Origin: Actinacidiphila glaucinigra
GTDB taxonomy: Bacteria; Actinomycetota; Actinomycetes; Streptomycetales; Streptomycetaceae
Direction of reading: 5' to 3'
Assembly (NCBI RefSeq): GCF_900188405.1
Contig: NZ_FZOF01000004.1
Coordinates: 186,001 to 250,000 of the forward strand
Length of the DNA: 64,000 nucleotides
Under the pieces are notes generated by a model. The model was not told the DNA's origin. It saw only the letters and a program-made list of their open reading frames with translations, and made no database searches. Made by a program: the position numbers and the translations under genes. Numbering within the stretch: the stretch's first letter is position 1; each line of letters starts with the position of its first letter. This document shows, one piece after another, positions 35,983 to 43,911 of this stretch.

Positions 35983-36444
35983 ATGGGCACGATCAGCGAA
36001 TCCGTCGACGTCGGCGTCCCCCTGCACACCGCGTACAACCAGTGGACGCAGTTCGAGGAGTTCCCGAACTTCATGGAGGGCGTGGAACAGGTGACCCAGG
36101 TCGACGACCGGCACAACCACTGGGTGACGAACGTCGCCGGTGCCCGCCGGGAATTCGACACGGAGATCGTCGACCAGCTGCCGGACGAACGGGTCGCGTG
36201 GCGCACCGTCACCGGGGACGTTCGGCAGCGCGGAGTCGTGACCTTCCTCGAACTGGACGCCTCGCACACCCGGGTCAACCTCGCCATGGAACTGGAGACC
36301 TCCGGGCTCGCGGAGAAGGCGGCCGACGCGCTCGGCGTCGTCGACCGGCGGGCGCGGGGCGACCTGCGGCGGTTCAAGCACTTCATCGAGGAGCGGGGCA
36401 GCGAGACGGGCGCCTGGCGCGGTCGCGTCGCCCCGGGCGGATGA
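35983..36444 (+). CDS. SRPBCC (polyketide cyclase/START-like) protein
   Basis: 153 residues with the START-like fold of the coenzyme Q-binding/cyclase group: MGTISESVDVGVPLHTAYNQ, WTQFEEFPNFMEGVEQV and the long C-terminal helix ARGDLRRFKHFIEERG. It binds a hydrophobic ligand; its role is unknown. ATG 35983 follows a strong AAGGAGAG. It is the first of a plus-strand group that continues with a haem-oxygenase-like protein, YihY and CsbD. Confidence 0.88.
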   Translation: MGTISESVDVGVPLHTAYNQWTQFEEFPNFMEGVEQVTQVDDRHNHWVTNVAGARREFDTEIVDQLPDERVAWRTVTGDVRQRGVVTFLELDASHTRVNLAMELETSGLAEKAADALGVVDRRARGDLRRFKHFIEERGSETGAWRGRVAPGG

Positions 36445-36553
36445 CCCCCGCCCGGGCCGCCGCCGGTTCCGGGCCGCGGCGGTGGGCGGCCTGCCCGCAC
36501 CGGGGACGCCCCTGCGCCGAGGGCGTCACCACACCCGACCGACGGAGGATCCG

Positions 36554-37714
36554 ATGGACGCCGTCCGCGACCTGTCGGCCGATCCCCTGACCGCCGAGCC
36601 CGCGCCGCCCGCGGCGCGCGGCCCCCTCTCCCGGGTCGTGCTCGGGGCCCTGACCGGGGGCCCGCCGGGAACCGCCCTGTCGCCGCCCGCCGGCGCGGTC
36701 GAGGACGCCGATCCGTTCGGCGAGGACCTGCAGCTCGCCCTGCACGTCTGCTACGAGCTCCACTACCGGGGCTTCGCCGGGGTTCACCCCGGCTGGGAGT
36801 GGGATCCGGGCCTGCTGGCGCTGCGCGGCGGCATGGAGCGCGCCTTCGGGGCGGCGATCCGCGCCGGCCTGCCGGCCACGCCGGGCGGCGCCGAGGGCCG
36901 CGTGGCCCTGGAGCGGGAACTGGAGCAGGAACTGGAGGGGCTGCTGAGCGAACCCCGCGACGGCCGCGGCGTGTCGCACTTCCTCCGTGACGAAGCGACC
37001 TGGGAGCAGCTGCGGGAGTACTTCGTGCACCGGTCGGTCTACCAGCTGAAGGAGGCCGACCCCCAGGCATGGGTCATCCCGAGGCTCACCGGCCAGGCGA
37101 AGGCCGCGCTCGTGGCCGTCGAGTACGACGAGTTCGGGAGCGGGCGCGGGGAGCGCGTCCACGCGCGGCTCTACGCCGATCTGCTGCGGGACGCCGGGCT
37201 GGACTCCTCGTACGGCCACTATGTGGACGCCGTGCCGGCCGTCACCCTCGCCACCGTGAACCTGATGTCCTGGCTGGGTCTGCACCGGGAACTGCGCGGG
37301 GCCCTCGTGGGGCACTTCGCCGCCGCCGAGATCACCACCGCGCCGTCGGCCCGCCGTACGGTGCAGGCCATCGACCGGCTCGGCGGCGGTGCCGCCTGCC
37401 GGCACTTCTACGACGAGCACATCGAGGCCGACGCGGTCCACGAGCAGGTGATGCGCCGGGACGTCATCGGGGACCTGCTGACCCGCGAACCGGGCCTCAC
37501 CGCCGACGTCGTCCTGGGGATCCGCGCCACGGCACTGCTGGACGGCCGTCTGGAGGAGCACCTGCTGGGCGCGTGGCGCGCCGGGCGCACCTCGCTGCGC
37601 GCGGTGCCGGGGCTCTCCCTGCCGTCCGGTTCGTCCGGATCGTACGGGGAAAGTGCACCTCAGGAGGCTCGGGCAGCGCGTCGCAGCGGCGTCCCGCCCG
37701 CCGAGCAGGCCTGA
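36554..37714 (+). CDS. Haem-oxygenase-like diiron protein (iron-containing redox enzyme family)
   Basis: 386 residues, all-helical, with the arrangement of the HDO family: LHVCYELHYRGFAGVHPGWE near residue 58, LVAVEYDEFGSGRGERVHAR (Glu ligand) and SSYGHYVDAVPAVTLATVNL, then AEITTAPSARR and HIEADAVHEQVM with the late His/Asp ligands. HDO enzymes use two iron atoms to activate oxygen for oxidations or C-C cleavage. The substrate here is unknown. The start ATG 36554 follows GGAGGA. The Ser/Gly/Ala-rich C-terminal tail of about 35 residues is probably disordered. Confidence 0.82.
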   Translation: MDAVRDLSADPLTAEPAPPAARGPLSRVVLGALTGGPPGTALSPPAGAVEDADPFGEDLQLALHVCYELHYRGFAGVHPGWEWDPGLLALRGGMERAFGAAIRAGLPATPGGAEGRVALERELEQELEGLLSEPRDGRGVSHFLRDEATWEQLREYFVHRSVYQLKEADPQAWVIPRLTGQAKAALVAVEYDEFGSGRGERVHARLYADLLRDAGLDSSYGHYVDAVPAVTLATVNLMSWLGLHRELRGALVGHFAAAEITTAPSARRTVQAIDRLGGGAACRHFYDEHIEADAVHEQVMRRDVIGDLLTREPGLTADVVLGIRATALLDGRLEEHLLGAWRAGRTSLRAVPGLSLPSGSSGSYGESAPQEARAARRSGVPPAEQA

Positions 37715-37730
37715 GCAAGGAGGTCGAGCG

Positions 37731-37799
37731 ATGCGCTCAGCACCCCTGGGGACCGTGGGGACGGCACGCCGCGCGGCGGCCGGCGCCACCCTGCGCTGA
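37731..37799 (+). CDS. Possible 22-aa leader ORF between the HDO and yihY genes
   Basis: ATG 37731 has the strongest ribosome-binding site in the neighbourhood (AAGGAGG 7 bases upstream) and encodes 22 residues, starting MRSAPLGTVGTARRA and ending TLR. Its TGA lies 10 bases before the YihY ATG, which has no good site of its own. Translation here could feed YihY by re-initiation. Alternatively, the ORF is the relic of a longer gene that lost its frame. No similarity is recognised. Confidence 0.4.
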   Translation: MRSAPLGTVGTARRAAAGATLR

Positions 37800-37809
37800 G
37801 GCCGCCGCG

Positions 37810-38760
37810 ATGGCAGGTGGGGCGGCCCGGTGGCTCCGGCATCCGTACCGGTCCTGGCGGGCCTCACGGGCGGGCCGCATGTGGCACGAGGGCGGCGAAC
37901 TGGAGCTGCTGCAGCGCTCCATGGGGTTCGCGGCGCTCGGCCTGGTGACGCTGGTCCCGCTGCTGATCGTGGTCGCCGCGGCGGTGCCCTTCCACGGTTA
38001 CGGCTTCGCGCAGTGGGTCGTGGACGGCATGGGGCTGTCGGCCGAACCCGCGCAGGCCGTGAAGGAGCTGTTCGCCGCCCCGCGCAAGGTGATCAGCAGT
38101 ACGAGCGGTCTGAGCCTGCTGGCGCTGGCGCTGTTCGGGCTCTCCTTCGCGGCGTGCGTCGAGGTCGGGTACACCCGGATCTGGCAGGTGCCACCCACCC
38201 CGTGGCACCACGTGTGGCGGCGGGCGGTGTGGCTGGCGGCGCTGACGGCGTACCTGTTCGCGGAGGCGCAGAGCGGCGCGGTGCTGGGCGGGGGGTGGCC
38301 GGACACGGTGCTCCGCGGCGGCACGGGCGTCGTGCTGGGCTTCCTCTTCTTCTGGTGGGGGCAGTACTTCCTGCTGGCCGGGCAGGTGCCGTGGGCGGCG
38401 CTGGTGCCCGGGGCGATCGCGACGATGGCGGGCCTCATCGGGCTGCGGGTCTTCTCCTCGTTCGTGTTCTCCCCGCTGATCGTGACCAACGCCGTCTCGT
38501 ACGGGGCCGTCGGCACGGTGCTGATCGTGCAGTGCTGGCTGATCGGGGTGGGCTTCGTGGTGTTCGGGGGCGCCCTGCTGGGCCGCCATCTACAGAATCC
38601 CAGCAAATGGTTTCATCAGGGACCTTACGGGCAGGCGGAGGGGAGCGCCGACCGACCCCCGGAAGGAGAACCCCATGGGTGCCGAGAAGAAGGTCAAGAA
38701 CACCGGCCAGAAGATGAAGGGCAAAGCCGAGGAGGCCACGGGCAAGCTGACCGGCGATGA
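37810..38760 (+). CDS. YihY/BrkB-family inner-membrane protein
   Basis: 316 residues with about six helices and the family pattern: an N-terminal HPYRSWRASRAGRMW, then ELELLQRSMGFAALGLVTLV, later ARIWQ-like YTRIWQVPP and WWGQYFLLAGQVPW. Family function is unsettled (it was long called ribonuclease BN in error). The C-terminal ~40 residues (EGSADRPPEGEPHGCREEGQ and on) are read from DNA that also encodes the start of CsbD, an 86-base overlap. The last part is therefore probably a run-on tail after loss of the ancestral stop. Confidence 0.85.
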   Translation: MAGGAARWLRHPYRSWRASRAGRMWHEGGELELLQRSMGFAALGLVTLVPLLIVVAAAVPFHGYGFAQWVVDGMGLSAEPAQAVKELFAAPRKVISSTSGLSLLALALFGLSFAACVEVGYTRIWQVPPTPWHHVWRRAVWLAALTAYLFAEAQSGAVLGGGWPDTVLRGGTGVVLGFLFFWWGQYFLLAGQVPWAALVPGAIATMAGLIGLRVFSSFVFSPLIVTNAVSYGAVGTVLIVQCWLIGVGFVVFGGALLGRHLQNPSKWFHQGPYGQAEGSADRPPEGEPHGCREEGQEHRPEDEGQSRGGHGQADRR

Positions 38761-38848
38761 GAGCTTGCGGCTGAAGGGCAAGGCCGACCAGGTCAAGGGC
38801 GATGCCAAGCAAGTAGTGGAGAAGGGCAAGGACACCCTCGACCACTGA
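38675..38848 (+). CDS. CsbD-family stress-response protein
   Basis: 57 residues, starting MGAEKKVKNTGQKMKGKAEE and continuing ATGKLTGDESLRLKGKADQV. It consists of KxKGKAEEATGKxTGD-type repeats, the CsbD fold of small hydrophilic general-stress proteins (SigB-dependent in Bacillus). ATG 38675 has GGAAGGAG 6 bases upstream. It overlaps the tail of the YihY frame. Biochemical role unknown. A strong hairpin ends the unit at 38880-38925. Confidence 0.9.
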   Translation: MGAEKKVKNTGQKMKGKAEEATGKLTGDESLRLKGKADQVKGDAKQVVEKGKDTLDH

Positions 38849-38879
38849 CGCCGGCCCGTCCGCACACCGTTTGTGGGTT

Positions 38880-38925
38880 GCCCGTGGGACCGTCGGGGCG
38901 CAGTGCGCCCGCCGGTCCCACGGGC
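38880..38925. terminator. Hairpin between convergent csbD-like and MEDS genes
   Basis: GCCCGTGGGACCG (38880-38892) pairs perfectly with CGGTCCCACGGGC (38913-38925), a 13-base-pair stem. It probably acts on both strands. Confidence 0.8.
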
Positions 38926-38976
38926 GTGCGGTGGTGGGGCCGGCCGGTCTTTGTAGGCGCCCGTCGGTCGCGGCCG

Positions 38977-39927
38977 TCAGAAGCGCAGGTAGAAGCGGAT
39001 GGTCGTGCCGTCGCCGGTGGCGCGCTGGCGCACCAGGTCGGCGATGCGGTTGACCATCAGCAGGCCCCTGCCGTGGGGCCGGTCCCGGGACGCCGGGTGC
39101 CGTCCGGCGAGCGGGTCGGTCAGCCGTCCGCGGTCGTGCACCTCGCACACCACGTGGCCGTCCTCCGCCCAGACGTGGACGGCGCCCGAACCGCCGCCGT
39201 GCAGCACGCTGTTCGTGATCAGTTCGGCGACGGCGAGGGAGAACTCGGCGAGCCGGTCGCCGTCCAGCCCGAGGCGGTGTGCCTCGGCCGTCGCCGTGTG
39301 CCGGGCCTCGGCGAGTTGCGGCTCCGCGAATCCGAAGGCGAGCGCGCCGGAGGGGCGTTGCGGCAGCCGGTTGTGTGCGGCGATCACCCGGCGCGGGGCA
39401 TAGTGCGCGCTGCGGTGCTCGCGGCCACCGTCGAGCACCACGGGATGGGTGGCGCGGGCCTCCGCCAGCACCGCGGCGTCCAGCCGGGCGGCGTCGTAGG
39501 GGCACAGGATCGTGACGGGGCGCCCCGCGAACGCCATGTTGATCAGTGCTTCGTGCTGGGCGCACGCCGGGTACTCGAGGGCGGTCCGTCCGGGCCAGAC
39601 GGGCTCCCCGATGATGCGCACCCGGCCCGCCGGGCGGGCGTCGGCGAAGGCCCGCAGCACGCCGGGGATGATGCGGCCGGGATTGCGCCCGGCCCGCTCC
39701 ATGTCGACCCACTGCACTTCGGCGCCGCGCGGGCCCAACGCGGCGCGCAGCTCGGCGAGACGGGGCGGGGGCACCGCGACGGCGACCGGTTCCCCGGCGT
39801 CCATCCCCTCCAGCAGAAAAGGCACCGTGCCGGCGGTGTACTCCCCCGCGTCCCGGTAGAACAGCGCGGGGTGCGCGAACGGCCCGGCGTCGGAGACCTC
39901 GCCGACCTCGCCGACCTCACTCAGCAC
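38977..39927 (-). CDS. MEDS-domain/HATPase anti-sigma-type regulator (RsbA-like)
   Basis: 316 residues. The N-terminal ~190 residues form a MEDS domain (HPALFYRDAGEYTAGTVPFL, RIIGEPVWPGRTALEYPACA, HEALINMAFAG). The C-terminus is an RsbW-like HATPase (FSLAVAELITNSVLHGGGSG with the N-box, DRGRLTDPLAG, RGLLMVNRIADLV). Such proteins are anti-sigma kinases or sensors in SigB-like networks. GTG 39927 has GGAGG 7 bases upstream; GTG 39942 is also in frame. It lies near a SpoIIE-type phosphatase and CsbD, consistent with osmotic or general stress control. Confidence 0.88.
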   Translation of the reverse strand: MLSEVGEVGEVSDAGPFAHPALFYRDAGEYTAGTVPFLLEGMDAGEPVAVAVPPPRLAELRAALGPRGAEVQWVDMERAGRNPGRIIPGVLRAFADARPAGRVRIIGEPVWPGRTALEYPACAQHEALINMAFAGRPVTILCPYDAARLDAAVLAEARATHPVVLDGGREHRSAHYAPRRVIAAHNRLPQRPSGALAFGFAEPQLAEARHTATAEAHRLGLDGDRLAEFSLAVAELITNSVLHGGGSGAVHVWAEDGHVVCEVHDRGRLTDPLAGRHPASRDRPHGRGLLMVNRIADLVRQRATGDGTTIRFYLRF

Positions 39928-40018
39928 GTCGCCACCTCCCACCCCCGGGCCGACCTTACCAACCGGTTCCCGGGAGTCGGAGGCAGTGACGGGACGTCAG
40001 CGGGACGCCCTCGAGGCG

Positions 40019-41128
40019 TCAGCTGTCGTAGTCGACCGTCAGCGTCTCGGAGACCGGATAGCTCTGGCAGGTCAGCACATAGCCCGCGTCGACCTCGGAC
40101 GCCTCGAGGGCGAAGTTGCGGCGCATCTCGGCCTTGCCGTCGGTGACGAGTGCCCGGCAGGTGCCGCAGACGCCGCCCTTGCAGGCGAAGGGCAGGTCGG
40201 GGCGGGTGCGCTGGGCGCCGTCGAGGACGCTTCGGTCACGCGGCAGCGCGGCCGTGGTGGTGCGGCCGTCGAGGACGACGGTGACCTGGCTGACCGGACC
40301 TTCCGTGACGGCGTCCTCGTGGCGGACCGGGGTGACGGGCTCGTCGTCGGCGTAGAACAGCTCCTGGTGCACCCGGTCTTCGGGCACGCCGAGCCCGGCG
40401 AGGACCTGCTGGGCGTCGACGACCATGCCGTGCGGGCCGCAGAGCCACCAGTGGTCGGCGTTCGGGACGTCGACGAGGCCCTCGACGAGCGTGGCGAGCC
40501 GTCCGGCGTCCAGGCGGCCGGAGAGCACGTCGGCCTCGCGCGGCTCCCGCGAGAGCACGTGGGCGAGCTGGAACCGGGCGGGGTGCAGGTCCTTCAGCTC
40601 GGCGAGCTCGTCGGCGAACATGACCGTGTCCGTGCGCCGGTTGCCGTAGAAGAGCGTGACCCGGGAGCCGAGGTCGGCGGCGAGGACGGACTCGGCGATG
40701 GAGAGCATCGGGGTGATGCCGGACCCCGCCGCGATGAGCACATGGTGCCCGGGCGCGGTGAGGTCGGGGGTGAAGGCGCCGGTGGGCCCCATGACCTCGA
40801 CGGTGTCGCCCGGGCGCACCTCGTGCACCAGCCAGGCCGAGAACAGGCCGCCGGGCACCACGCGCACCCCGATGCGGGGGGTGGCGCCGGAGGGGGAGCA
40901 GATGGAGTACGAGCGTCGCTCGTCGCGGCCGTCGACCTCGCGGCGCAGCGTGAGGGACTGCCCGGGCGCGAAGGCGAACTCCTCGGCCAGTTCTCGCGGT
41001 ATGTCGAAGCTGACGGCGGCCGCGTCCTCGCAGAGCGTCTCGACCGCGGCGACCCGCAGGGCGTGGAAGGCCGGGCGGCGGCGGACGCGCGGGGCCGGCG
41101 CCTGCGGGGCGGGGGTGGTCGGGGCCAT
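40019..41128 (-). CDS. paaE: Phenylacetyl-CoA epoxidase reductase subunit PaaE
   Basis: 369 residues: an N-terminal ferredoxin-reductase module (FAD-binding RRSYSICSPSG; NAD-binding VLIAAGSGITPMLSIAESVL) and a C-terminal plant-type 2Fe-2S ferredoxin with cysteines in CKGGVCGTCRALV and a later LTCQSYP. It passes electrons from NADPH to the PaaA diiron centre. Its ATG overlaps the paaD stop by one base. It is last in the paaABCDE unit. Confidence 0.95.
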   Translation of the reverse strand: MAPTTPAPQAPAPRVRRRPAFHALRVAAVETLCEDAAAVSFDIPRELAEEFAFAPGQSLTLRREVDGRDERRSYSICSPSGATPRIGVRVVPGGLFSAWLVHEVRPGDTVEVMGPTGAFTPDLTAPGHHVLIAAGSGITPMLSIAESVLAADLGSRVTLFYGNRRTDTVMFADELAELKDLHPARFQLAHVLSREPREADVLSGRLDAGRLATLVEGLVDVPNADHWWLCGPHGMVVDAQQVLAGLGVPEDRVHQELFYADDEPVTPVRHEDAVTEGPVSQVTVVLDGRTTTAALPRDRSVLDGAQRTRPDLPFACKGGVCGTCRALVTDGKAEMRRNFALEASEVDAGYVLTCQSYPVSETLTVDYDS

Positions 41129-41649
41129 CAGATCTCCTTGACGTACTCGAACGGCTCCAGGCAGGCACGGCAGCGCCACAGGGCCTTGCAGGAGGTGGCG
41201 GCGAAGCGCGAGGTCTCCTCGGTGTCCGCCGAGCCGCAGCGGGGGCAGGCGACGGCGCGCCGGATGGTGGTGAGCACCAGCGGCACCGGGCCGGCGGCGC
41301 GCCGGGGCGCGGGGCCGGGGGGTGCGATGCCGTGCTCGGCGAGCTTGCGGCGGCCTTCGGGGGTGATCCAGTCGGTCGTCCACGGCGGGTCCAGGACGGT
41401 GCGGATCTCGACGCGGGGGAAGCCGGCGGCGCGCAGCCGGGCGGCCACGTCGGCGCGCATCTCCGCCATGGCGGGGCAGCCCGAGTAGGTGGGGGTGAGG
41501 GCGGCGACGACGGTGCCGTCCGGGGCGACCTCGACGTCGCGCAGGACGCCGAGGTCGGCCAGGGTCAGCATGGGCAGCTCGGGGTCCGGCACCTCGGCTG
41601 CCACGCGGGCCGCCCGGTGCGCGTCGGTGAGCACGGTCACGGCGCTCAC
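41128..41649 (-). CDS. paaD: Phenylacetyl-CoA epoxidase subunit PaaD
   Basis: 173 residues. A DUF59/MIP18-type domain (VPDPELPMLTLADLGVLRDV, PTYSGCPAMAEM) is followed by a C-terminal zinc ribbon (CPRCGS...CRAC). PaaD is the maturation-type component needed for epoxidase activity. The GTG start overlaps the paaC stop (GTGA), and its own stop overlaps paaE. Confidence 0.93.
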   Translation of the reverse strand: MSAVTVLTDAHRAARVAAEVPDPELPMLTLADLGVLRDVEVAPDGTVVAALTPTYSGCPAMAEMRADVAARLRAAGFPRVEIRTVLDPPWTTDWITPEGRRKLAEHGIAPPGPAPRRAAGPVPLVLTTIRRAVACPRCGSADTEETSRFAATSCKALWRCRACLEPFEYVKEI

Positions 41650-42503
41650 CAGACCGCTCCGGGGTGTGCGCGGGCGATGCCCTGCAGCTCCGCGAGCAGC
41701 GGGGCGAGGTGCTCGGTGCGGTCGCCCTCGCGGCCGTGCCCGGGCAGGGGCTCGGCCTCGACCGCGGGCAGCCCGGCGGCCTCGGTGACCTGGCGCAGCG
41801 CGGCGGTCACCTCGTGCCGGACCCCGGCCGGGTCGGCGCCGCACGTCGCGGCGGCCGTGAAGAGCTCCTCCAGGTAGGGGGCGGTCTGCTCCAGGCCGGC
41901 CCGCATGCGGCGGTGCGACTCCTCGGTGCCGTCGCCGAGCCGTACCGTCCACTCGGCGGCGTACTGCCGGTGGTAGGTCAGCTCGTTGACGCCCTTGGCG
42001 GCGATGGCGGCGAGCACCGGGTCCTGCGCGGTACGGGCGAGCCGCTCGAAGACGGCGAGCCGCCAGCTGGACGTGACCAGCAGCCGGGCCATGGAGAACG
42101 CGAAGTCCCCGCAGGGCAGTTCGGCGAGGCGGACGTTGCGGAAGTCGGCGGGGTCCCGGAGGTAGGCGTAGGCGTCCTCGTCGCGGCCGGTGCCGTCCAC
42201 CTGGCCGGCGCGGGAGTAGAGCAGGCGGGCCTGGCCGAGCAGGTCGAGCCCGATGTTGGCGAGGGCGACCTCCTCCTCGAGCTCCGGGGCGCGGGTACAC
42301 CACTCGGCCAGGCGCTGGGCGGCGACCAGGGCGTCGTCGCCGAGCGCCAGGCAGTGGGCGGCCAGTTCCGCGGCGTCCACGCCCTCGGGCACGGCGGTGT
42401 CGACGCCGTGCAGCGGGTCCTCGAAGCCGGTGCCGAAGGCCCAGCGGGCGTCGCTGTCGTCGTGCCCCTCGGCCAGGGACAGGTAGACGTGCTCGTCGCT
42501 CAT
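41646..42503 (-). CDS. paaC: Phenylacetyl-CoA epoxidase structural subunit PaaC
   Basis: 285 residues, ferritin-like helical fold with EEEVALANIGLDLLGQARLL, YLRDPADFRNVRLAELPCGD and VNELTYHRQYAAEWTVRLGD. PaaC is the non-catalytic partner that holds PaaA in the PaaAC core. ATG 42503, 9 bases after the paaB stop; overlaps paaD by 4 bases. Confidence 0.95.
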   Translation of the reverse strand: MSDEHVYLSLAEGHDDSDARWAFGTGFEDPLHGVDTAVPEGVDAAELAAHCLALGDDALVAAQRLAEWCTRAPELEEEVALANIGLDLLGQARLLYSRAGQVDGTGRDEDAYAYLRDPADFRNVRLAELPCGDFAFSMARLLVTSSWRLAVFERLARTAQDPVLAAIAAKGVNELTYHRQYAAEWTVRLGDGTEESHRRMRAGLEQTAPYLEELFTAAATCGADPAGVRHEVTAALRQVTEAAGLPAVEAEPLPGHGREGDRTEHLAPLLAELQGIARAHPGAVW

Positions 42504-42512
42504 GCCCTGCTC

Positions 42513-42821
42513 CTAGATGTGGGGGACGTCTTCGGGGATGTCGTAGAAGGTCGGGTGCCGGTAGACCTTGTCGGCGCTGGGCGAGAAGAAGGGGTCCTTC
42601 TCGTCCCTCGTGGACGCGGTGATGTGCTCCGAGCGCACCACCCAGATGCTCACGCCCTCGTTGCGCCGTGTGTACAGGTCGCGGGCGTGGGTGAGCGCCA
42701 TGCGGTCGTCGGCGGCGTGCAGGGAGCCGACGTGGACGTGGTTCAGGCCGCGCTTGCCGCGGACGAACACCTCGTACAGGGGCCACTCGGCCCGGGTCGT
42801 GCTGTCGCCGGTGGTGCTCAT
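42513..42821 (-). CDS. paaB: Phenylacetyl-CoA epoxidase subunit PaaB
   Basis: 102 residues with [40 protein letters not shown] and [14 protein letters not shown], all typical of PaaB, the small bridging subunit of the epoxidase. ATG overlaps the paaA stop by 4 bases. Confidence 0.95.
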   Translation of the reverse strand: MSTTGDSTTRAEWPLYEVFVRGKRGLNHVHVGSLHAADDRMALTHARDLYTRRNEGVSIWVVRSEHITASTRDEKDPFFSPSADKVYRHPTFYDIPEDVPHI

Positions 42822-43801
42822 GCCACGGCTCCTTCCTCTGCCCTGGCCGCCTGCTTGGCAGCGTGGGCGGTCGCGGCCTCGCGCACCCAGGCGCCTTCCT
42901 CGTGTGCGGAGCGGCGGCGTTCCATCCGCTCGCTGTTGCACGGTCCGTCGCCGCTGATGACGCGCTGCAGCTCGGACCAGTCGGGGGTGCCGAAGTCGTG
43001 CCGGCCGCGCTCCGGGTTCCAGCGCAGCTCCGGGTCGGGCAGGGTCACGCCCAGCTTGTCGGCCTGCGGGACGGTCATGTCGACGAACCGCCGGCGCAGC
43101 TCGTCGTTGCTGTGGCGCTTGATCTTCCAGGCCATCGAGGCGGCCGAGTTGGGCGAGTCGCCGTCGGGCGGGCCGAACATCATCAGCGACGGCCACCACC
43201 AGCGGTCCACCGCGTCCTGCACCATCTCCCGCTGGGCCTCGGTGCCGCGCATCATCGTCATCAGCAGCTCGTAGCCCTGGCGCTGGTGGAAGGACTCCTC
43301 CTTGCAGATTCGCACCATGGCGCGGGCGTACGGCCCGTAGGAGGAGCGGCACAGCGGCACCTGGTTGCAGATGGCGGCGCCGTCGACGAACCAGCCGATG
43401 ACGCCGACGTCGGCGAAGCTGAGGGTCGGGTAGTTGAAGATCGAGGAGTACTTCTGGCGGCCCTCGATCAGGCGCTGCGTGAGGTCCGCGCGGTCGACAC
43501 CGAGCGTCTCGGCGGCCGAGTAGAGGTAGAGCCCGTGGCCGGCCTCGTCCTGGACCTTGGCGAACAGGATGGCCTTGCGGCGCAGTGAGGGGGCGCGGGT
43601 GATCCACTCGCCCTCGGGCTGCATGCCGATGATCTCCGAGTGCGCGTGCTGCGCGATCTGCCGGACCAGCGTCCTGCGGTAGCCCTCGGGCATCCAGTCC
43701 CGCGGCTCGATGCGCTGGTCCCGCGCGATCGTGGCGTCGAAGTGCTCCTGGAGCGGCTTCTGCGCGCCCTCCGCCGGCACGGTGGCGTTCGGTGTGGTCA
43801 T
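42818..43801 (-). CDS. paaA: Phenylacetyl-CoA epoxidase catalytic subunit PaaA
   Basis: 327 residues. The diiron ligands lie in [20 protein letters not shown] (ExxH) and [19 protein letters not shown] (ExxH). With O2 it converts phenylacetyl-CoA to the ring 1,2-epoxide, the first ring-attacking step of phenylacetate catabolism. It is the first gene of paaABCDE. A TetR-type operator lies 18 bases upstream of its ATG. The ring-opening genes (paaZ, paaG, paaF, paaH) are not in the window. Confidence 0.96.
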   Translation of the reverse strand: MTTPNATVPAEGAQKPLQEHFDATIARDQRIEPRDWMPEGYRRTLVRQIAQHAHSEIIGMQPEGEWITRAPSLRRKAILFAKVQDEAGHGLYLYSAAETLGVDRADLTQRLIEGRQKYSSIFNYPTLSFADVGVIGWFVDGAAICNQVPLCRSSYGPYARAMVRICKEESFHQRQGYELLMTMMRGTEAQREMVQDAVDRWWWPSLMMFGPPDGDSPNSAASMAWKIKRHSNDELRRRFVDMTVPQADKLGVTLPDPELRWNPERGRHDFGTPDWSELQRVISGDGPCNSERMERRRSAHEEGAWVREAATAHAAKQAARAEEGAVA

Positions 43802-43818
43802 CGATACCAGCTTCCCCT

Positions 43819-43836
43819 ACCGACCATTCGTTCGGT
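43819..43836. promoter_or_regulatory. paa operator, copy 1 (upstream of paaA)
   Basis: ACCGACCATTCGTTCGGT, an 18-base inverted repeat just upstream of paaA. Its reverse complement matches the second copy near 45178 at 14 of 18 positions (ACCGAA-N-G-N3-GGTCGGT). TetR-type PaaR repressors of actinobacteria bind ACCG...CGGT palindromes that are relieved by phenylacetyl-CoA. No paaR gene is present in the window. Confidence 0.7.
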
Positions 43837-43911
43837 TACAGTCTGACGAACTTTGCCGCACCCGGCAAGCCCTGTGGACGACGGTCGCGCGCGACCCGCG
43901 GGAGCCCCCTG

